A stretch of DNA of 12,317 nt, taken from positions 1 through 12,317 of the forward strand of contig JACQJE010000218.1 in NCBI GenBank assembly GCA_016205125.1. Reading direction: 5' to 3'. The notes beneath the pieces are model-generated. The model was not told the DNA's origin, made no database searches, and worked only from the letters and a program-made list of their open reading frames with translations. The first letter of the stretch is position 1. Every line of letters starts with the position of its first letter. Below are positions 1 through 6,621 of this stretch, in pieces. The DNA is from Deltaproteobacteria bacterium. Its GTDB lineage: Bacteria; Bdellovibrionota; O2-12-FULL-43-9; JACQJE01. Made by a program: the position numbers and the translations under genes.

Positions 1-142
1 ATATTTATACAATAATTACTGCCGGTTTTTTTGCCCTGCTCAGAAGATGACCGAGAGGGCGCCAATTATGCCGCTCCGAGGTAAACCACATAAATATCAA
101 AATCGCCAAGATCAAGCTGGGATTTCCGAAGGAGGCGGTGGA
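1..142. other. Non-coding or unresolved window edge downstream of the GT4 operon
   Basis: This stretch lies beyond the stop codon of the GT4 gene, in the downstream direction of the minus-strand operon. I see no convincing gene. On the minus strand a 26-codon frame from a TTG overlapping the GT4 stop (146 to 66) and an in-frame extension of the GT4 frame both end quickly, and neither has a good ribosome binding site. A bulged hairpin is present (GCCCTGCTC near 33-41 with GAGAGGGC near 54-61). For the minus-strand operon it is followed by an A run rather than a T run, so it is not a standard intrinsic terminator. Confidence 0.4.
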
Positions 143-1177
143 TCAAGAGATTTCTTCATAAGCGCGACGCGTATCGAGGGCCACCTTCTCCCATGTAAAA
201 TGATCGAGAATGTGCTGTTTTAAGACCTCCTCTTTGGGTCGCGCCAGCGCACGCGCTATCGCCTGAGCTATTTTGGAAGGGCTGGAAGGATCGAAGTATT
301 CGACATGCTCCTTGAAGTATTCCCGGGTCGATCCACACTCTGTCACCGCCAGACGGGCGCCCGCCAGCCCCGCTTCGAGCGCTGCCAGCCCCGGTGTTTC
401 AAACCACCCTGGAAGGACAAAGAGATCACAAGCGGCGTAAGCGGAAAGGAGGAGGGGGGAGTCGTGAGGGAGGCCTCCCAGGAAGTGAACCTGATGAGGT
501 GCCTCAAGGCGGCACTGCTGTGCATATTCCTCAAATCCGGAAACTGGGTCACCAACGATGACCAGAGGGAAGAGGAGTTTTTTTGCGGCGCGCACCAGAT
601 TGAGCTGATTCTTTCGGGGCTCGATTCGGCCTACCGACAGGATAAATCGGTCAAATGGATAGTGCTGACGAAAGAGGACCGGATCTGCGTTGAGAAAGAG
701 TCTGTCGGTTGCATGATGGATGACCCGCATCTTTTCATCCGGTATGGCAAACATCCGGCGCATGAAGTGCCGCTCCATCTCTGAACTTGGAAAAAGGAGG
801 TCGGAAGAGAGCAGAAGTTCTCGCCGGGCTGAAGGAAAGAAGGGGAATGCCCACTTCATAAAGTGGCGCAGAATGAGTTTCGCTTTCGCCCTCCAGGCGC
901 CATAAGAAAAAAAGGCCATCTTCCAGGAGGACCAGAGAATCGGTGTGTTGACGACAGGAACCCCTCTGCTCCTGGCGACCTTCACAAGACCCAAACAGTC
1001 CTTTACAGAACCAAAAACATGGAGAATATCGTACTGCTCCACCCGGTCTGCCCACATATCGAAGAGCTTGACCTCTACCCCGCTCTTTTCGAGGTATTCT
1101 TTCATTTTGAGGAGGAGGATCTCCCCGCCGCCAACATTCTGAAAAGCGGAAGGGTAAGAAAAGAATAAGACGCGCAT
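143..1177 (-). CDS. Glycosyltransferase family 4 (GT-B fold)
   Basis: A 344-aa retaining glycosyltransferase of the GT4 type, predicted to move a sugar from a nucleotide donor onto a lipid-linked or core glycan at the cytoplasmic face. The N-terminal Rossmann half starts at once (MRVLFFSYPS) and has the glycine-rich loop GGGE at residues 16-19. The C-terminal half opens with SVGRIEPRKN (181-190), the GT4 donor-domain signature. It carries the E-x7-E pair E260/E268 in FETPGLAALE, which binds the nucleotide sugar. The length is somewhat short for GT4 (often 350-400 aa) but both halves are present. The start ATG overlaps the stop of the upstream epimerase gene (TAATG), and GGAG lies a few bases before it. 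It is last in the minus-strand operon. Exact donor and acceptor cannot be read from sequence; UDP-ManNAc or a derivative is a guess from the neighbour. Confidence 0.92.
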   Translation of the reverse strand: MRVLFFSYPSAFQNVGGGEILLLKMKEYLEKSGVEVKLFDMWADRVEQYDILHVFGSVKDCLGLVKVARSRGVPVVNTPILWSSWKMAFFSYGAWRAKAKLILRHFMKWAFPFFPSARRELLLSSDLLFPSSEMERHFMRRMFAIPDEKMRVIHHATDRLFLNADPVLFRQHYPFDRFILSVGRIEPRKNQLNLVRAAKKLLFPLVIVGDPVSGFEEYAQQCRLEAPHQVHFLGGLPHDSPLLLSAYAACDLFVLPGWFETPGLAALEAGLAGARLAVTECGSTREYFKEHVEYFDPSSPSKIAQAIARALARPKEEVLKQHILDHFTWEKVALDTRRAYEEIS

Positions 1178-2304
1178 TACTCCCCCCCATCGAGGTGCTG
1201 TAAAATATTCAAAGCCGCTCTGCCATCCCCATACGGGTTCTCCCAGATCCGCTCCCGCCGCGACATTTCCTGCGCGGCCTGCACGATCTGTCCCGACTCC
1301 ACGCCGCCCAGCTGATTCGCCCCCGCCGCGACCGTCTCCGGCCGCTCTGTGGTGGTGCGGAGAGTGACACAGGGGACCTTGAGAATGCAGGCCTCTTCCT
1401 GCACTCCTCCCGAATCGGTCATGATAAGAGAGGCGGCTGATTCCAGCATCAGAAATTCCAGATAGCCGACCGGCTCCATTTTCCTGATGCAGGCTGGGAG
1501 CGGAATGCCAAAACTCTCCAATCGCTTTTCTGTGCGGGGATGAATGGGGAAAAGAACTATTTTCTGGAGGATCTCCGCTGTCTTTTCAATACCGCGCAGA
1601 ATTTCCCTCAGACGCTTTGGCTCCTCGACATTCTCCTGGCGGTGAAGAGTGAGGAGAACGTAATCTTTCATCGTCTCTCTCGTGACCCTTCGTACAATGT
1701 GCTTAGCCAGTTCGAGATTCTGATAAACCGCATCGACAATGGTATTCCCAGTCACAAAGATCTTCTTCTCTTCAATCCCCTCTCCCAACAGTATTTTCTT
1801 AGCCTGCCCGGTCGGAGCAAAGAGGAGATCGCTCAGGTGATCTGAAAGGACACGATTGATCTCTTCCGGCATGGAGCGGTCATAACTTCGGAGCCCCGCC
1901 TCCACATGACCCAACTGAAAGCGCATCCCTGTATAGGCAGAGGTCGTTGAAATTTTCGAGGAGGCCAGAGAGCCGGCTAGAACGGTGTTGGTATCCCCCT
2001 GCACGAGAACGTGGGTCGGTCTCTCTTCAAGGAGTATCTTTTCGATTGCGATCAGCATGCGGCCGGTATGATCCCCCTGAAGCTGGGGACCCTTGCTCCT
2101 GATCCTGAGAAGATACTGAGGCTTAGGGAGTCCTAATTCTTTAAAAAAAATGGAATCGAGACGCGGGGAATAGTGCTGACCGGTGTGGATCATGAAGTAT
2201 GGGATGTGCCGCAATTCAAAGAGACGCATGAGAGAGCTCAGTTTAATGATCTCAGGACGCGTGCCAAAGACGAGTGCGATTTTGAGTTTTGAATGAGGTT
2301 GCAT
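1177..2304 (-). CDS. wecB: UDP-N-acetylglucosamine 2-epimerase, non-hydrolysing
   Basis: A 375-aa enzyme of the WecB/MnaA family, which interconverts UDP-GlcNAc and UDP-ManNAc in the cytosol for surface polysaccharides. All family blocks are visible: GTRPE (14-18), GDTNT (103-107), GHVEAGLRS (132-140), MPEEINR (145-151), TGNT (185-188), HRQEN (221-225), HPRTEK (255-260), TDSGGVQEEA (296-305) and RTTTERPE (316-323). The catalytic acids and histidine known from E. coli WecB (Asp95, Glu117, Glu131, His213) correspond to D104, E135, E147 and H221. Between GDTNT and HVEAG there are about nine more residues than in E. coli (116-131), a longer loop. It starts 3 nt after the upstream stop. The ribosome binding site is weak (GGAGAA about 12 nt upstream), so translation is probably coupled. 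Its 3' end carries a C7/G7 run (1182-1188) just before the stop. Function is confident; the destination of the ManNAc is not. Confidence 0.95.
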   Translation of the reverse strand: MQPHSKLKIALVFGTRPEIIKLSSLMRLFELRHIPYFMIHTGQHYSPRLDSIFFKELGLPKPQYLLRIRSKGPQLQGDHTGRMLIAIEKILLEERPTHVLVQGDTNTVLAGSLASSKISTTSAYTGMRFQLGHVEAGLRSYDRSMPEEINRVLSDHLSDLLFAPTGQAKKILLGEGIEEKKIFVTGNTIVDAVYQNLELAKHIVRRVTRETMKDYVLLTLHRQENVEEPKRLREILRGIEKTAEILQKIVLFPIHPRTEKRLESFGIPLPACIRKMEPVGYLEFLMLESAASLIMTDSGGVQEEACILKVPCVTLRTTTERPETVAAGANQLGGVESGQIVQAAQEMSRRERIWENPYGDGRAALNILQHLDGGE

Positions 2305-2307
2305 CGA

Positions 2308-3975
2308 CTAAATGAAATTCTCCAGTGTGACTGGGCGCTTTTTCTCAACAAATTCTTCATACATCCAGAGCGCCTGGAGGGCAAACATTGAGCACCATGA
2401 ATTGAGGTGGCGAAGCGGCTTCCCCTCAACGGAATATCCGTAGAGAAAGCCACCCTTTTGCGAATCCTCCTGCCTGAATTGACAGGCGCAGAGATGCTGT
2501 TGGATCTTCTTCAAAGTCCCAGCCATCGTCTGAGCCGGAGCCTCACCTATGCCGGAGAGGAGGGCACCCATCCTCAAGACCTGGGCCGCGACGTCACTCC
2601 GCTCAAAACGGGCAAACTCACCCTTGCGATAGACCGAAGGGAGGGAGCCATCCTCTGCGGTCGAATCCAAAAGCCACTTCATCCCTTTCCGAATCGGGGG
2701 GAGATACTGATCTTCCTTGAGAATAAGCGCTCCGTAGAGGAGACCTTCCAAGGTATAGCAGTGAGGGTGAAGCTCCGTGCTCTCGTCTTTGAGACTGGTG
2801 ATGAAACGCCCATCCTGGGCCTGCAGGGAGAGGGCATAATCGAGAAGTTTTAACGCCAGCTCTCTGGAAGAGGGGTCCCCTGTGAGACGGTAATGATCGA
2901 TCAGGAAGAGGGCGAGTTTCGCGTGGAAACTGCCGGTCTGATTCGACCACTTGTCAAACTCTTCACCAGAGGCTCCTGTTTTGAGATCAAAGTAAGGATA
3001 GACCCGTCCATCCGATTTCTTGAGGGTTCTTTTTAAAAAATCCGCCGCCCGCTCTGCATAGCGGAGGTAGATTCTCCCTTCTTCGGCCCCTTTGCGCTGA
3101 TAGAGCTGGAGGAGGCCATACCCCACCATCGCTGTATCAAAGGCAAAGAGCCGCCCCTGAGTAAAAGCATAGCTCTCCACAAAGGCGCGCTCAACCAAAT
3201 AGTCGCGCGATTTGACTCCCCCCGCCTCATGAAAGGCGTTTTGAATCAGCCATTGGGCCGCAAGTTCGGCTCTCCCCATCCAAACAGAGTTGGGAAACAC
3301 GCGATCGAGAAAAACAAAGGTCGTCATCGCATAGCCGGTAATCTCTGAATAAAGAAAGGGGTAGAAATTCCCCTCCCTCTCATACCAGGCGTGAACCCCT
3401 CCCCTTTTGTCCGCCTCGCCGCTCAAATCCTGAATCCCGGAATCGAGCAGCCACCGGGCTGTCAGTAAAACCGGATCGCGGCGGTCCATCAGCTCCCCCT
3501 CCGGAGAGACAAACCCCTGAAGCCGAGCCGGCACGCCGTAAACCAGACCGCAATCAGGGACATCGCGGCTCACAAGCGAGCCAGCACCCACCATCGCATA
3601 CTGGCCAACGGTCACTCCGGGCAGAATAGTACTATTGGCTCCGACCGACGCCCCCTTCCGGATTCGCCATTCCAGCCCCTCTAAATTGCGAATGCGGTTT
3701 GAGCGGGGGAGAGGATCGTTCGTGAAACAAACGCCGGGACCGATAAAGACCTCCTCCTCAACGATGAGATTGCGGTAGAGGAGCGCCTTATTATGAATGT
3801 TACAGCGATCTCCGATCTTGACCCCTTTATCGATATAAGCCCCATTCCCAATAATGCAGTGGCGCCCAATCTTTGCCCATTCACGAACTTGAGCATAGGC
3901 CCAGACCTGGGTACCTTCTCCGATTTCGGCTTGCTCAGAGACAATCGCAGTGGGATGAATCGTAATACCCTTCAT
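2308..3975 (-). CDS. Fusion: hexapeptide-repeat acyltransferase + alpha/alpha-toroid domain
   Basis: A 555-aa two-domain protein. Residues 1 to about 160 form a left-handed beta-helix acyltransferase of the WbpD/WlbB/QdtC type. Hexapeptide repeats begin at HPTAIV, an FTND motif sits at 84-87 where amino-sugar N-acetyltransferases have FTN, and the domain closes with VPARLQGFV (148-156). Such enzymes N-acetylate an amino-sugar nucleotide with acetyl-CoA. Residues about 165-545 are helical, with repeated aromatic and helix-pair blocks (YPFLYSEITGYAMTTFVFLD at 205-224, FDTAMVGYGLLQLYQ at 279-293, DKWSNQTGSFHAKLALFL at 341-358, HPHCYTLEGLLYGALIL at 403-419, NSWCSMFALQALWMYEEF at 525-542). These resemble six-hairpin or glucuronyl-epimerase-like toroids. 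I chose the ATG at 3975 because it overlaps the dehydratase stop (ATGA) and has AAGGA upstream; a GTG at 3996 is possible. The role of the toroid half is unknown. Confidence 0.85.
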   Translation of the reverse strand: MKGITIHPTAIVSEQAEIGEGTQVWAYAQVREWAKIGRHCIIGNGAYIDKGVKIGDRCNIHNKALLYRNLIVEEEVFIGPGVCFTNDPLPRSNRIRNLEGLEWRIRKGASVGANSTILPGVTVGQYAMVGAGSLVSRDVPDCGLVYGVPARLQGFVSPEGELMDRRDPVLLTARWLLDSGIQDLSGEADKRGGVHAWYEREGNFYPFLYSEITGYAMTTFVFLDRVFPNSVWMGRAELAAQWLIQNAFHEAGGVKSRDYLVERAFVESYAFTQGRLFAFDTAMVGYGLLQLYQRKGAEEGRIYLRYAERAADFLKRTLKKSDGRVYPYFDLKTGASGEEFDKWSNQTGSFHAKLALFLIDHYRLTGDPSSRELALKLLDYALSLQAQDGRFITSLKDESTELHPHCYTLEGLLYGALILKEDQYLPPIRKGMKWLLDSTAEDGSLPSVYRKGEFARFERSDVAAQVLRMGALLSGIGEAPAQTMAGTLKKIQQHLCACQFRQEDSQKGGFLYGYSVEGKPLRHLNSWCSMFALQALWMYEEFVEKKRPVTLENFI

Positions 3976-4943
3976 TTCCAATTTTCCTTCGCCCACTCGA
4001 TGTTCTCTCTTAGCCCCTCTTCTACAGTATAACGCGGCTCCCAGCCAAAGAGTTTATTGGCTAGGCCATAATCACAAATCAGGCGGTTCACTTCAGACGT
4101 CCGTTTCTCGACATGGACAATTTCTGACCCACTGCCGCTCATCTCTTTAATCCAGTGCGCAATTTCCTTAATAGTCACATCGCGGCCCGTCCCAAAGTTG
4201 ATCGCCTTTCCGACTGCACCGGGATGAGCCCCCATGATGAGAAAGGCCTCCACGATGTCACTCACATAGGTAAAATCGCGCGTCTGAAGGCCATCTCCAT
4301 GAATCGTGAGAGGTTTCCCATCTAAAGCCAAACGGATAAACTTCGGAATCACATCATAAGTGTGACGCGGACCAAATGTATTAAAGGGGCGGATAATCGC
4401 CACCGGCAGATGATAGGTGTTGTAATACGAATAAGCCGTCCGGTCGGCCGCAACTTTCGATGCTGCATAGGGAGAAGAGGGATTGAGGGGGTGTTTTTCA
4501 TCAATAGGGGCATATTGAGCCGTTCCATAAATTTCGCTGGAAGAGGTACAAACCACCCGCTGAATACGCGGAATCTGCATCGCCGCGTGCAGGACATTGA
4601 CCGTCCCCCAGAGATTGCTCTCCATCACCTCCCGCGGATGCGCAAAAGAATTCGGGACGTAGGCATCTGCCGCCAGATGAAAGATGATGTCCGGTTTTGA
4701 TGCTTTAATGAGATCGACCGCATCAGGGCTCGCAATATCCCCGCAGTAGATCTTTTCAAATCTCCTTTCCTGCGGCTCCAGATTCTTGAGAGTATAGAGC
4801 GTCGTCCCTGTAATGGAATTGCCTCGAATATAAATGGAGATATGGGCCCCAAGATCCAGAAGTCGCTCCGTAAGATGAGAGCCCATAAACCCGTCGGCAC
4901 CGGTCACCAAAACTCTCTTGCTTTTCCAGAATGCGTTTGACAT
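3972..4943 (-). CDS. NAD-dependent nucleotide-sugar 4,6-dehydratase/epimerase (extended SDR)
   Basis: A 323-aa extended short-chain dehydrogenase acting on a nucleotide sugar. It has the NAD-binding glycine motif TGADGFMG (14-21), HLAADAYVP (89-97), and the catalytic Y159-x3-K163 in SPYAASK. The substrate-domain signature RPFNTFGPRHT (185-195) is followed by GDGLQTRDFTYVSD (216-229). The block SSSEIYG (134-140) carries a glutamate where 4,6-dehydratases such as GDP-mannose dehydratase and RmlB have their active-site acid, while 4-epimerases usually have SSA or similar. A dehydratase is therefore the better guess. The frame extends to a TTG at 5015, but that start has no ribosome binding site, overlaps the divergent gene's leader and adds non-family sequence, so I chose the ATG at 4943. 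First gene of the minus-strand operon. Its product may feed the acetyltransferase next door, though no aminotransferase is in view. Confidence 0.9.
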   Translation of the reverse strand: MSNAFWKSKRVLVTGADGFMGSHLTERLLDLGAHISIYIRGNSITGTTLYTLKNLEPQERRFEKIYCGDIASPDAVDLIKASKPDIIFHLAADAYVPNSFAHPREVMESNLWGTVNVLHAAMQIPRIQRVVCTSSSEIYGTAQYAPIDEKHPLNPSSPYAASKVAADRTAYSYYNTYHLPVAIIRPFNTFGPRHTYDVIPKFIRLALDGKPLTIHGDGLQTRDFTYVSDIVEAFLIMGAHPGAVGKAINFGTGRDVTIKEIAHWIKEMSGSGSEIVHVEKRTSEVNRLICDYGLANKLFGWEPRYTVEEGLRENIEWAKENWK

Positions 4944-5026
4944 ACTCTGTCCCGTATCACTTGAAATAAAGCTCTCTTCACGCCGGAGAAAAACAGAATA
5001 GTCCTCATCTGTCAAGGACGATAACT
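4944..5026. promoter_or_regulatory. Divergent intergenic region between the SDR operon and the YIDPGTGS gene
   Basis: These 83 bp separate two divergent transcription units, so both promoters should lie here or in the flanking 5' ends. On the minus strand there is a perfect -35-like TTGACA (5010-5015), but the hexamer 17 bp downstream (TTTTCT) is a poor -10. On the plus strand TTGAAA (4961-4966) also lacks a good -10 at normal spacing. I see no clear operator palindrome. Promoter assignment is therefore weak. Confidence 0.3.
5014..5018 (+). promoter_or_regulatory. Ribosome binding site AAGGA of the 64-aa miniprotein
   Basis: AAGGA lies 8 nt before the ATG at 5027. It is one of the better Shine-Dalgarno sites in the window and supports translation of this short gene. 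The following gene starts only 3 nt after the stop and has no such site of its own. Confidence 0.65.
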
Positions 5027-5221
5027 ATGCGGAAGACCCTCTTTCTCATCACCCTTCTTCTTTTCATCGTCCCTGATGTTTATGCTTACATTGACCCTGG
5101 CACTGGGAGTTATTTTTTTCAGTTTTTGATTGCGACCCTTCTCGGCACCCTCTTTTTCTGGAAAACTCTCTGGCTGAGAATGAAGCGGCTCTTTTCCCGA
5201 ATTGTCCATAAATTCTTTTAA
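5027..5221 (+). CDS. Small secreted/membrane protein with YIDPGTGS motif
   Basis: A 64-aa protein of unknown function. Residues 1-20 look like a signal peptide: basic start MRKT, hydrophobic core LFLITLLLFIV, and VYA before a predicted cleavage after A20. The mature protein would then begin exactly at YIDPGTGS (21-28). I recognise this motif from small conserved bacterial proteins near glycan genes, but know no assigned function. A second hydrophobic stretch (29-50) would anchor it, and the tail is strongly basic (RMKRLFSRIVHK). If the signal is cleaved, the motif sits outside the cytoplasmic membrane with a basic cytosolic tail; if not, the protein is a two-helix hairpin. AAGGA lies 8 nt upstream of the ATG, and the next gene follows after 3 nt, so the two are surely co-expressed. 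The partner is the NoeA-like protein downstream. Confidence 0.8.
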   Translation: MRKTLFLITLLLFIVPDVYAYIDPGTGSYFFQFLIATLLGTLFFWKTLWLRMKRLFSRIVHKFF

Positions 5222-5224
5222 TCT

Positions 5225-6607
5225 ATGCTTGCCGACCCACAGACCATCCGAGGCTCCTTTAGAGATCCGGGTGGGGCTGTATACTGCAGAAACAATCAGA
5301 TCTTTCGAAAGATATATCCTTTATACCAGACACATTATACCCATCTGATGGCATCCGGCTGCTATCAGAAAATGGTCTCCGAAGGTCTCTTGATCCGACA
5401 CCAGGAAATTGAACGGAAAGTCCATGCGGATTCAACGATTGAACTGATCATTGAACCTGAAAAGATACCCTTTATCTCCTATCCCTATGAATGGTGTTTC
5501 AGTCAGCTCAAAGATGCCGCCCTGGCCACTCTTAAGATTCAGCAAGAAGCGCTTCAATTCGGCATGACCCTGAAGGACAGCAGCGCCTACAATATCCAAT
5601 TTTTCCACGGCAGGCCGATTCATATCGACACCCTCTCCTTTAAAATCTACCAGGAGGGACAACCGTGGTATCCCTATCGTCAGTTCTGTCAGCACTTCCT
5701 CGCCCCTCTCGTTCTCATGAAAGAGATTCATCTCGACCTAGGTAAAATACTGCGAATCTACACAAATGGGCTTCCATTAGAGATTATCTTGCAAATACTC
5801 CCTTGGCGAAAGAGGCTTCGCCCCCCTATTTTTTTTCATCTTGTCCTGCAGGAGATCCTCCAGAAGTTCTTTGAAAAGAGCCGCTTTTCCGGAAGGAAGA
5901 CTCCCTATCTCAGCAGACAAAAGCTCTTTGCACTCCTCGATCACCTGGAACGAACAGTCGACGCGCTTCATATCAAGACTCCAAAGACAGTCTGGACTGA
6001 ATATTATTCTGAATGCCATTACGCAGCGCAGGCTTTTGGAGATAAAGAGAAGATCATCTCCAACCTTCTGGAGAAGATTCGACCCTCTCTGATCTGGAGT
6101 TTGGGAGAAAACAAGGGGCACTTTAGCCGCCTGGCTGGAAGAAAGGGGATTTCGACCATTGCCATAGATTCAGATGCTGCAGTCACAGAAGCTCATTATC
6201 TGCGCTGTAAAAAAGAAAAAAATTCCTCTATCCTCCCTCTTCTCATCGATTTGGAAAACCCCAGCCCCTCTCTGGGGTGGGGGGGGGAGGAGCGATTCGC
6301 TCTGCATGAACGCGGAAGAGCAGATGCTCTTCTCTGTCTCGCCCTCATTCATCATCTCGCCGCAAAGGGGATTCCGCTCCATCTGATGGCATCTTATTTT
6401 GCGAAACTCTCATCGACGCTCATCATTGAATTTGTGCCGAAAGAAGACCCTCAAATCCAGTGCATTATTCAATCCCATGAAGGGCTCTTTGCGCATTATG
6501 ACCAAAATGGATTTGAACAAGCTTTTTCAGACTATTTTCGGATCATTTCGGCCCATCCGATCCGTGAGAGTACGAGAGTGATCTACTGGATGCAAAAGAG
6601 AGATTGA
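5225..6607 (+). CDS. NoeA-like protein: kinase-like N-terminal half + SAM-methyltransferase
   Basis: A 460-aa protein resembling the family annotated after rhizobial nodulation protein NoeA. The C-terminal half is a class I SAM-dependent methyltransferase: motif I is WSLGENKGHFSRLA (291-304), followed by the acidic strand end AIDSD (313-317). The conserved block NPSPSLGWGGEER (345-357) comes next, then LALIHHLA (372-379) and IIEFVPKEDPQIQ (400-412). The N-terminal half opens with SFRDPGG (11-17) and contains SYPYEWCFSQLKDAAL (85-100). It then has LKDSSAYN (116-123) and, 12 residues on, IHID (132-135). The D118-x4-N123 plus D135 pattern and spacing match a protein-kinase-like catalytic loop and metal-binding aspartate; this is my inference. 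No membrane helices or signal peptide are evident, so it is cytoplasmic. It follows the miniprotein by 3 nt and its end faces the sulfatase-like gene. Methyltransferase call is firm, substrate unknown, kinase call tentative. Confidence 0.83.
   Translation: MLADPQTIRGSFRDPGGAVYCRNNQIFRKIYPLYQTHYTHLMASGCYQKMVSEGLLIRHQEIERKVHADSTIELIIEPEKIPFISYPYEWCFSQLKDAALATLKIQQEALQFGMTLKDSSAYNIQFFHGRPIHIDTLSFKIYQEGQPWYPYRQFCQHFLAPLVLMKEIHLDLGKILRIYTNGLPLEIILQILPWRKRLRPPIFFHLVLQEILQKFFEKSRFSGRKTPYLSRQKLFALLDHLERTVDALHIKTPKTVWTEYYSECHYAAQAFGDKEKIISNLLEKIRPSLIWSLGENKGHFSRLAGRKGISTIAIDSDAAVTEAHYLRCKKEKNSSILPLLIDLENPSPSLGWGGEERFALHERGRADALLCLALIHHLAAKGIPLHLMASYFAKLSSTLIIEFVPKEDPQIQCIIQSHEGLFAHYDQNGFEQAFSDYFRIISAHPIRESTRVIYWMQKRD
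6259..6287 (+). repeat. GC hairpin and G9 homopolymer inside the methyltransferase gene
   Basis: A 6-bp stem (CCCCAG at 6259-6264, CTGGGG at 6272-6277, 7-nt loop) is followed at once by nine G residues (6279-6287). The tract encodes the conserved NPSPSLGWGG block, so the reading frame as given is intact. G tracts of this length are slippage-prone in replication and also a common place for sequencing error. Confidence 0.8.
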
Positions 6608-6621
6608 GCAACAGGAGCCGT

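Noticed and set aside
33..61. Bulged hairpin near the end of the minus-strand operon as a terminator
   Set aside because: On the minus strand it is followed by A7, not by a T run, so it lacks the feature of an intrinsic terminator.
66..146. 26-codon minus-strand frame starting at a TTG overlapping the GT4 stop
   Set aside because: Very short, non-ATG start, no ribosome binding site and no recognisable family. It could be a gene remnant, but the evidence is too thin.
4944..5015. TTG start at 5015 for the SDR gene
   Set aside because: No ribosome binding site, 24 added residues that precede the normal SDR start, and overlap with the divergent gene's leader. The ATG at 4943 fits the family.
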